In this document: one piece after another, positions 57,418-62,601 of the stretch
Position numbering within the stretch: position 1 is the stretch's first letter
How the letters are laid out: each line of letters opens with the position of its first letter
From: Dehalococcoidia bacterium
Lineage (GTDB): Bacteria > Chloroflexota > Dehalococcoidia > GIF9 > AB-539-J10
Reading direction: 5' to 3'
Length of the DNA stretch: 62,601 bases
Assembly: GCA_030610855.1 (NCBI GenBank)
Contig: JAUWQY010000008.1
Coordinates: 1 to 62,601 of the forward strand
Position numbers and translations under genes: made by a program
Notes under the pieces: generated by a model
The model's input: only the letters and a program-made list of their open reading frames with translations
The model's database searches: none
Told to the model about the DNA's origin: nothing

Positions 57418-58268
57418 AGAGAGCCAGGGTTTTACTAGGTTTAATAGTCGTCTTATTAGCTGCGGTGGCGACTGCCGGTTATGCCTCGGCATTTCCGTCT
57501 GAAGATTTCTACGAGAGAGGCGGCCATATCTTTGATGATTGGGAGATATGCAGGACCAGAGCCTTTGGTGAAGACGGTTTTTATCAAATAACTGAGATAG
57601 GATTTCGCCCCGTTATTGCCTTCCAGAGCCTGGGGGAAGAGGCTGACCTGGCCTATAGCCTGGGTGAGCAAATTGCCAATGGATATCCAGACCTGGTACG
57701 GAGGGCAGAGGCGGTATTTTATTTTGTTCGTGACGGGGTGGAATATACCCCTGATACAGACCAAAATGGAAATGGAGAGTTTGCCCAGAATGCCGACGAG
57801 CTGGCTACAGCTATTGTCGAGGATGGAATTGGGTATGCTGATTGTGAAGATATGGCGGTATTATTGGCGGTTATGTATAAGGCTGCCGGATTACGTTCAG
57901 CCATAGTGCTTCTCCCGGAGCACACTGCGGTATTGGTTTATCTACCTGAATACAACAAGGCAACGGCCGTTTTTGAACTGGAAGGTGAGACAGGATGGGT
58001 CTGGGCAGAGGCTACCGGCAGAAACAACCCGCTGGGTTGGGCGCCCAAACAGTACCTCAATGACAGGATAGCTGCCTATGAAATTTCTGCCGAGGTGCCT
58101 GCTTACGAAATACCTGCCGAAACAGCAGCTCCGTTAAGACCACCTCCCGCCCCGGCGATGGCGGTTACCGGAATCGGCGAGGGGACCACCTACCGACCGT
58201 ATCCTTTTCTCGGTGTAATTGGCTTATTGTGGATTATGTCTATGTTCAGACGGAGGCGAAGACGTTGA
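57414..58268 (+). CDS. Secreted, C-terminally anchored transglutaminase-like protein
   Basis: 284 residues: signal peptide (MKRARVLLGLIVVLLAAVATAGYASA), a transglutaminase-like domain with cysteine in GYADCEDMAVLLAVMY, histidine in LLPEHTAVLVYLP and acidic residue in WVWAEATGRNNPLGW, then a Pro/Ala-rich linker (about 225-255) and a final hydrophobic helix followed by RRRRRR. The tail looks like a C-terminal membrane anchor or sorting signal. The catalytic triad is complete, so a peptidase or crosslinking activity at the cell surface is plausible. Coupled (ATGA) to the DUF350-like gene. Confidence 0.75.
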   Translation: MKRARVLLGLIVVLLAAVATAGYASAFPSEDFYERGGHIFDDWEICRTRAFGEDGFYQITEIGFRPVIAFQSLGEEADLAYSLGEQIANGYPDLVRRAEAVFYFVRDGVEYTPDTDQNGNGEFAQNADELATAIVEDGIGYADCEDMAVLLAVMYKAAGLRSAIVLLPEHTAVLVYLPEYNKATAVFELEGETGWVWAEATGRNNPLGWAPKQYLNDRIAAYEISAEVPAYEIPAETAAPLRPPPAPAMAVTGIGEGTTYRPYPFLGVIGLLWIMSMFRRRRRR

Positions 58269-58407
58269 GCCAGACCCCCGTGTGCATCATCAGTGATGCT
58301 GGTATGATTCAGCAACGGACACAGTAGTAGCCGAACTCGACACAAGGTGCAACGCCAGGTGTACCTATTTCCGCTCAATTCCTACAGACGGGCTATCTAC
58401 TCGGGGT

Positions 58408-58466
58408 ATTCTGGGGACATAATACCTGATTTGTAGCAGGTCTAGTTGGTGTGGTGCCCCTGGAAT
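58408..58466. repeat. 59-bp interspersed repeat, copy 4
   Basis: attctggggacataatacct at the left end and gtggtgcccctggaat at the right end. Between the convergent ends of the transglutaminase and haloalkane dehalogenase genes. Confidence 0.85.
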
Positions 58467-58495
58467 TCGCGTAGTCTACGAGACCTGCCGAAATA

Positions 58496-59392
58496 CTAGG
58501 CAACCGGCGTTCTGCTTATGAAGTCCAGTATATGCTGAGATATTTCCTTGCTCTTCTCTTCCTGAAGAAAGTGACCGGCGTCCTTGATTACAATCTCCGG
58601 CTGGTCTTTGGCTGTAGGTATAAGAGAGCGAAAGAATTTGTCACCGCCACCTGTAACAGGGTCTTTATCTGAAAACATGACCAGGGCCGGCTTATCCCAC
58701 TTTGACAGAACCTCGCGAGCACGCCGCATTTCGTTGGAAGCAGGGTTATCAGGACTAATGGGAACGAGTAGTGGCCACATGGCAGCCCCGGCCTTATAGG
58801 TAACGTCCGGAAATGGCGCTTCATAGGCGGCGATGATTTCCTTTGTAAGCTTCTCGGGGTGAGCAACACCATGAAGTATCGTTTGACCGACTTGCAAATC
58901 AGGATGAGTCTCAGCAAAGCTACGCCATGCCAGAAAAGCTTCGCTGGGCTTTCCCTTACCTGTGGGCAGGCCGGTATTCATGATAACCAGCCTGGCAAAA
59001 CGTTCCGGCATATGAGCGACCGCAGCCAGACCAAGCAACCCACCCCAATCCTGCACCACAACAGTTATCTGCTCAAGGTTCATCGCCTTTATAACCCCCA
59101 TAAGCGTGTCCAGATGCATCTGAAAGGTATATGCCTCCCGCTCGGTGAATTTATCAGACCGGCCAAAGCCGATAAAGTCCATAGCCATAACACGGTGCTG
59201 CTTTGACATAGAGGCAATCATTTTACGGTATAGAAATGACCATGAGGGCTCGCCATGCAAACAGAGTATGGTCTCTCCTTTGCCTTCATCCACATAGTGT
59301 ATGCGCAATCCCTTAACCTCAATATAGTGTGGGGCAAAAGGGAAATCAGGCAATTTAGAAAAACGTTCATCTGGCGTACGGATAACTGTCAT
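58496..59392 (-). CDS. Haloalkane dehalogenase (subfamily I-like)
   Basis: Alpha/beta hydrolase, 298 residues, that hydrolyses carbon-halogen bonds. Oxyanion/halide region LHGEPSWSFLYRKMI, nucleophile aspartate with adjacent tryptophan in VVVQDWGGLLGLA, cap tryptophan in AAMWPLLVPIS, acid in MFSDKDPVTGGGDKF, and catalytic histidine in DAGHFLQEEKSKEI. The HGEPxWS and QDWGG motifs match haloalkane dehalogenases rather than epoxide hydrolases. ATG 59392 has AGGAGG 9 nt upstream, and a strong promoter precedes it. Hydrolytic, so distinct from reductive dehalogenases. Confidence 0.82.
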   Translation of the reverse strand: MTVIRTPDERFSKLPDFPFAPHYIEVKGLRIHYVDEGKGETILCLHGEPSWSFLYRKMIASMSKQHRVMAMDFIGFGRSDKFTEREAYTFQMHLDTLMGVIKAMNLEQITVVVQDWGGLLGLAAVAHMPERFARLVIMNTGLPTGKGKPSEAFLAWRSFAETHPDLQVGQTILHGVAHPEKLTKEIIAAYEAPFPDVTYKAGAAMWPLLVPISPDNPASNEMRRAREVLSKWDKPALVMFSDKDPVTGGGDKFFRSLIPTAKDQPEIVIKDAGHFLQEEKSKEISQHILDFISRTPVA

Positions 59393-59433
59393 GCCTATAT
59401 ACCTCCTGTTTAATTAATTATTATGCTGTGAAA

Positions 59434-59463
59434 ATGATATGTACCTGTGCCTTGGTTTGTCAA
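59434..59463 (-). promoter_or_regulatory. Promoter of the haloalkane dehalogenase
   Basis: Minus strand TTGACA (59463-59458), 18-nt spacer, TATCAT (59439-59434). The leader of about 35 nt is AT-rich and contains AGGAGG. Confidence 0.65.
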
Positions 59464-59534
59464 CGTATTATACTCCGAATGGAACATCGTTTGTCACCAC
59501 ACGCCCGGCACTAATGCCTTGCGCTGGGGGGGCT

Positions 59535-59593
59535 ATTCTGGGGACATAATACCTGATTTGTAGCAAGCCTAATTGGTATGGTGTCCCTGGAAT
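59535..59593. repeat. 59-bp interspersed repeat, copy 5
   Basis: attctggggacataatacct ... ggtatggtgtccctggaat, close to the consensus. It lies in the divergent gap between the dehalogenase and the HTH gene, about 16 bp from a MITE. Confidence 0.85.
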
Positions 59594-59608
59594 TCTCGCC
59601 CCTACCGG

Positions 59609-59710
59609 CGTGTCATTGCGAGCCCCGACTTGTCGGGGCGTGGCAATCTCAGGGACTGCGGAGCCTGTTCCGAAGTGTAAGCGAGGAATCTCGCTCCTCG
59701 CAATGACAAA
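59609..59710. repeat. MITE-like palindromic element, about 100 bp
   Basis: It runs from gtcattgcgagccccgactt to gctcctcgcaatgac. The ends gtcattgcgag/ctcgcaatgac are inverted repeats; inside are the hairpin gccccgac-ttg-tcggggc and the block shared with 53068-53142. It is the longest copy of this family in the window. Confidence 0.85.
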
Positions 59711-59769
59711 AAAGAGGTGTCACTAAGGCACTGAACGAGGACACAGTACTGCTGTTATTTGCGTATATG

Positions 59770-59778
59770 TGCTAGAAT
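59770..59778 (+). promoter_or_regulatory. Extended -10 (TGCTAGAAT) of the HTH-PemK pair
   Basis: TGCTAGAAT, 40 nt before ATG 59819; the leader includes GGAGG at 59807-59811. Confidence 0.5.
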
Positions 59779-59818
59779 GGTATCAGACACGAACACGAGC
59801 TTGTGTGGAGGTATGCTC

Positions 59819-60100
59819 ATGGCAATCACTAAAGAATGGTTTACAATTGAGGAAGCCGCTCAATACCTGTGTGTATCTAGAAGAACTATCTACAAATTGA
59901 CCGCGGAAGGGAGGTTGCCGGCTTTTCGCATTGGTAAGGAACGTCATCGCCGGTTTCGTAAAGAAGACTTAGATAAGGTGCCCCGTCCAAGCGAGGAAAT
60001 TGCAGATGTAGAGACGCTTTTGAAGTTGTCTGCAAAAGCTGACCCGGTTCTTGCCGAAGTCTGGGACAATGAAAGGGATGCAGCTTATGACAGGATATGA
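59819..60100 (+). CDS. Excisionase-type HTH protein, likely antitoxin
   Basis: 93 residues. HTH_17/MerR-like N-terminal domain: WFTIEEAAQYLCVSRRTIYKLTAEGRLPAFRIG followed by RHRRFRKEDLD. The acidic C-terminal tail ends DPVLAEVWDNERDAAYDRI. ATG 59819 is 7 nt after GGAGG. It overlaps the PemK/MazF-like gene by 14 nt, so DNA binding plus a toxin-binding tail is the natural reading: an autoregulating antitoxin. Confidence 0.8.
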   Translation: MAITKEWFTIEEAAQYLCVSRRTIYKLTAEGRLPAFRIGKERHRRFRKEDLDKVPRPSEEIADVETLLKLSAKADPVLAEVWDNERDAAYDRI

Positions 60101-60428
60101 ACGCGGGGATATAGTCCTCGTCAGCTTTACGTTCTCTGACGAGACGGGGGAGAGGCGACGCCCGGCAGTCATAGTAAGCTCAGACGCTTACCATCAAAGC
60201 CGTCAAGAGGCCATAATTGCAGCAATCACCAGCAGGACTGACCGGATATTGCAGGGCGACCATCTTATCAGTGATTGGCAGGGGGCGGGACTGCTTTTCC
60301 CCTCCATAGCAACAGGAATCATAAGGACGATAAAGCAGGGTATGATAGCAAAGAAGCTTGGAACAATGCCCCTGCCAGATATGAAGAGAATTGAAGGCAA
60401 CCTACGAGATGCCCTGGGACTCAAGTAG
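60087..60428 (+). CDS. PemK/MazF-like toxin (endoribonuclease)
   Basis: 113 residues: RGDIVLVSFTFSDETGERRRPAVIVSS at the N-terminus, IIAAITSRTD in the middle, and the C-terminal LPDMKRIEGNLRDALGL, the MazF/PemK fold order. Family members cleave mRNA. ATG 60087 lies within the HTH gene. The usual antitoxin of MazF is a MazE/AbrB or RHH protein; an excisionase-type HTH partner is less common. A 59-bp repeat begins 4 bp after the stop. Confidence 0.82.
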   Translation: MTGYERGDIVLVSFTFSDETGERRRPAVIVSSDAYHQSRQEAIIAAITSRTDRILQGDHLISDWQGAGLLFPSIATGIIRTIKQGMIAKKLGTMPLPDMKRIEGNLRDALGLK

Positions 60429-60431
60429 GGT

Positions 60432-60490
60432 ATTCTGGGGACATAATACCTGAGTTGTAGCAGGCCTGATTGGTACGGTGTCCCTGGAAT
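60432..60490. repeat. 59-bp interspersed repeat, copy 6
   Basis: attctggggacataatacct ... ggtacggtgtccctggaat. It sits 4 bp after the PemK-like stop and 18 bp from the stop of the convergent nucleotidyltransferase gene. Confidence 0.85.
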
Positions 60491-60508
60491 TCGCAGTGAT
60501 ACATAAAG

Positions 60509-61339
60509 TCACCGTGCAGCGATTTCTTGGAGTGCTTGGATGAAGTCTCGGAAGGTACGATAAGCATAGTTTCGAAAAGTCTCGGCGGGCATATGGCCAC
60601 TATACTGTGTTGCTACCAAAGCAGGGCCTTCACCACCTGATTCAGGAAAATACCTATTTAGATTTGAAATAAAGCTACGAAACCACCTGGCGGCGTACCG
60701 TGACCGCAAAGAGTTGATTTCTGCTGGGATTGAATCCCGCAATTCCTTGCAGGAATCCACAAAGCTAAAGATGTAGTAGAGATCCTTAGATACTTTGGTG
60801 GAAGGCCTACGAGAGCTAGGAGAGAGCGTGAGCCCTTTCTGGTAAATAAAGGCACCAGGCGAAGGTACTGTCACAACTAAACTGATATCCGAGCCGTATA
60901 TAGTATCGTTTATCTTTATTTTCTTAGTGTTTTCCAGGAGAATCTGTAGATATCTAAGTGCTTGTGCAGTAAGGCCACGTTGTACGGTGAGTGCTGCCTT
61001 GCCGGGTTTCCCAATCTCTGGCGTGAGAAACTCAATCTCGGTAACAGGAGAAGTAAGCTCGTACTTGACTACCGGGACGTCTGAGCCGTAGATGCGTGCC
61101 TCGTACCCTGCACGCGATAATAGTTCATCAATAGTTGGACGCCCACGCTCCTCCAAATGTCTCGGAACGACAACATCTATATCCATCGTGCGTAGCAATG
61201 GATGCGGAGAGGGCATCTGACCATATCTGTTATATAGGAAAGGAACCCATCCCCCGACTACTACGATTTCGTCCAGGTAAGGTGCCAAAACATCTATTGC
61301 CTTAAGCAGTGATAGAAGATCAGTCTTGCTTGCTTCCAC
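60509..61339 (-). CDS. Nucleotidyltransferase (AbiEii/GSU2403-like), likely toxin
   Basis: About 276 residues. The polymerase-beta-type signature is DEIVVVGGWVPFLYNRYG followed by RTMDIDVVVP (GGW plus the D-x-D metal site), and a third acidic strand in TEIEFLTPEIG. It resembles the NTP_transf_8/AbiEii group. GTG 61339 is chosen because AGAGG lies 5 nt upstream; GTG 61345 is an alternative. It overlaps the upstream regulator gene by about 20 nt. In AbiE systems the nucleotidyltransferase is the toxin (tRNA or nucleotide transfer); target unknown here. Confidence 0.72.
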   Translation of the reverse strand: MEASKTDLLSLLKAIDVLAPYLDEIVVVGGWVPFLYNRYGQMPSPHPLLRTMDIDVVVPRHLEERGRPTIDELLSRAGYEARIYGSDVPVVKYELTSPVTEIEFLTPEIGKPGKAALTVQRGLTAQALRYLQILLENTKKIKINDTIYGSDISLVVTVPSPGAFIYQKGLTLSPSSRRPSTKVSKDLYYIFSFVDSCKELRDSIPAEINSLRSRYAARWFRSFISNLNRYFPESGGEGPALVATQYSGHMPAETFRNYAYRTFRDFIQALQEIAAR

Positions 61340-62405
61340 GTGCACCTCTAGTCGCCTTTTTAAATCTAGGGCGTATAACCTTCTCCAATAAATGTTCCGC
61401 CTGCTCTTGGCCTCGAAGTGGATATTTGTTTAAATCCAAATACAACTGAACATCTGAAACTACCCACCAGTTTTCAATCTTTCGGGCACCGAAGAGAGCT
61501 GAGTATTTGTAATAAGGATGGACCAAGATCAAATTTGCCCCTTCTTTCCTTGACTCCAGTTCTAGTTGCCGTTCAATATCGGGGCGAATGATATCAAAGG
61601 AAGGCCCATCAATCAGGAGATGTACTTGACTGAATGTAGAATAAGGAGAGACTAGATAAGCCCCAGCTTGAAATCCAAGTGCGATAATTTCATCTCTATA
61701 GAGGTTAAGCTCGCTGATTTTCTCGAGGACTTCTCGAAAGTCCAGTGCATGACAATAATAGTGGTAGAATTTGTTTCGATGCCAGTCATAAATGTCTGCC
61801 CACTCCTTAAGCATGTCCTCACCCCTCAGCAATGCTATCCCGTTTTGGCGACTGAACTCGATCAGACCTCGTTCCACTAAACTATCAACGACCCGAGAAA
61901 CCCAACCGGGGCTGATATCACCGGCCTTGGCTATCTCCCGAATCTTCCATTTTCGGCTTGGCTCGTTCATCAGTATGCGTAGTATTATCGATGCTTTGTC
62001 CGAGTAGGGATTCAATCCTTCACGCTCATAGCCAAAAGGATTTCGTTTCTCTTCTCGTTCTATAAAAACACCGGGGGCTCGCAAATATATGTTTCCAGCC
62101 ATATCTATGTAACCAATGCCCATCTCCTTGAGAAGTGCTCTTCGGTTCGGTCCCATGAAGTGAGATGCAACCATCGGAATTTGATTTGGACCAGCATACT
62201 GCTTTATCGCGTCAGCTGCCAAACGCAGACCTGCTAGGTGGGGACGCTCCTTCACTTCAATTATCAGTTCGATTTCCCTTCCGTCTATGTCAGCGCGAGC
62301 CACAAAGTCAGGTACCCGATTGAATATCCTGGGCTGTGACTGTAAATCGAATATTCTAAGTCCAGCCTCCTTAAACTTCTCTCTCAGTGCATATTCGTTT
62401 AACAT
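61320..62405 (-). CDS. Nuclease-like plus winged-helix regulator (AbiEi-like)
   Basis: 361 residues in three parts. N-terminal (about 1-110) PD-(D/E)xK-like: RVPDFVARADIDGREIELIIEVKERPH, with D, E and K spaced as in restriction-type nucleases. Middle (about 140-195) winged helix: KASIILRILMNEPSRKWKIREIAKAG, then GWVSRVVDSLVERGLIE. C-terminal half resembles AbiEi family sensors: FQAGAYLVSPYSTFSQVHLLIDG. It precedes and overlaps the nucleotidyltransferase, so it is the likely antitoxin/repressor. Whether the nuclease-like domain is active is not known. Confidence 0.7.
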   Translation of the reverse strand: MLNEYALREKFKEAGLRIFDLQSQPRIFNRVPDFVARADIDGREIELIIEVKERPHLAGLRLAADAIKQYAGPNQIPMVASHFMGPNRRALLKEMGIGYIDMAGNIYLRAPGVFIEREEKRNPFGYEREGLNPYSDKASIILRILMNEPSRKWKIREIAKAGDISPGWVSRVVDSLVERGLIEFSRQNGIALLRGEDMLKEWADIYDWHRNKFYHYYCHALDFREVLEKISELNLYRDEIIALGFQAGAYLVSPYSTFSQVHLLIDGPSFDIIRPDIERQLELESRKEGANLILVHPYYKYSALFGARKIENWWVVSDVQLYLDLNKYPLRGQEQAEHLLEKVIRPRFKKATRGARGSKQD

Positions 62406-62459
62406 CGTAAACGTTACCTCGTTCCTGTTTACTTTTCGACCAGTGTTGCCTACGCACTA

Positions 62460-62488
62460 AACATATCATATATAATAAACAATGTCAA
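62460..62488 (-). promoter_or_regulatory. Promoter of the AbiE-like pair
   Basis: Minus strand TTGACA (62488-62483), 17 nt, TATGTT (62465-62460), in a very AT-rich stretch, leader about 50 nt. The remaining bases to 62601 show nothing I can name. Confidence 0.6.
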
Positions 62489-62601
62489 GCCACTGCACTA
62501 CCCCGTACGAGATTATCCATCGCGCTCTCGTTCTATTAGTGCAATCCCCCTTTCGAGGATTAGGTTCTTCCCGACACATAACGCCAAAAGTGAGGGTAGG
62601 G

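Noticed and set aside
52107-60490. Possible CRISPR array from the repeated 59-bp units
   Set aside because: The spacing is hundreds to thousands of bases, genes lie between copies, and no cas gene is present. The units are interspersed repeats.

Overview
The window looks like a piece of a bacterial chromosome from an anaerobe that uses the Wood-Ljungdahl pathway, most likely an uncultured Chloroflexota of the Dehalococcoidia type. That taxonomic guess is inference. It rests on an archaeal-type CODH/ACS gene set combined with a bacterial tetrahydrofolate methyl branch, on acyl-CoA metabolism genes, on a hydrolytic haloalkane dehalogenase, and on many short palindromic repeats. No rRNA, tRNA, CRISPR array, phage gene or intact transposase was found.

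Left part (1-33 kb) is mostly housekeeping on both strands: radC (cut by the window edge), CCA-adding enzyme, a VTT membrane protein, ispE and ksgA, a 3-hydroxyacyl-CoA dehydrogenase, the SRP RNA, an enoyl-CoA hydratase, an acyl-CoA synthetase, a ClpP-like protease, ligA, acetyltransferases (one frameshifted), tldD/tldE, pth, a LOG-like protein, eno, an MBL-fold hydrolase, gapA, DUF503, an MrfA-like helicase, ftsY, lgt, recJ, mtaB, a second LOG protein, two decayed genes joined tail to tail, and an amidase.

Middle part (33.2-48.4 kb) is one long plus-strand cluster behind a near-consensus promoter (TTGACA, 17 bp, TATATT): acsE, acsD, cdhA, cdhB, cdhC, acsC, a NuoE/NuoF-like NADH module, cooC, a MetV-RnfC fusion, a second metV, metF and a DUF3786 gene. 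Together they encode the carbonyl branch of the pathway, the last step of the methyl branch and, by inference, the electron input for methylene-THF reduction. dnaE follows with its own leaderless promoter.

Right part (52-62.6 kb) is accessory: DUF4389, a degenerate acyl-CoA synthetase paralog, a YtcJ-like amidohydrolase, a three-gene set (small protein, DUF350-like membrane protein, anchored transglutaminase), a haloalkane dehalogenase, an excisionase-type HTH plus PemK/MazF pair, and an AbiE-like pair. Six copies of a 59-bp repeat with imperfect inverted ends lie between the genes here and nowhere else in the window.

Several traits run through the window. One is promoters with an extended -10 of the form TGCTAnnnT, and several genes whose ATG lies only 6-9 nt after the -10, implying leaderless mRNAs. 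Another is palindromic repeats, some of which have been captured in frame inside essential genes (ftsY, mtaB, cca, dnaE).
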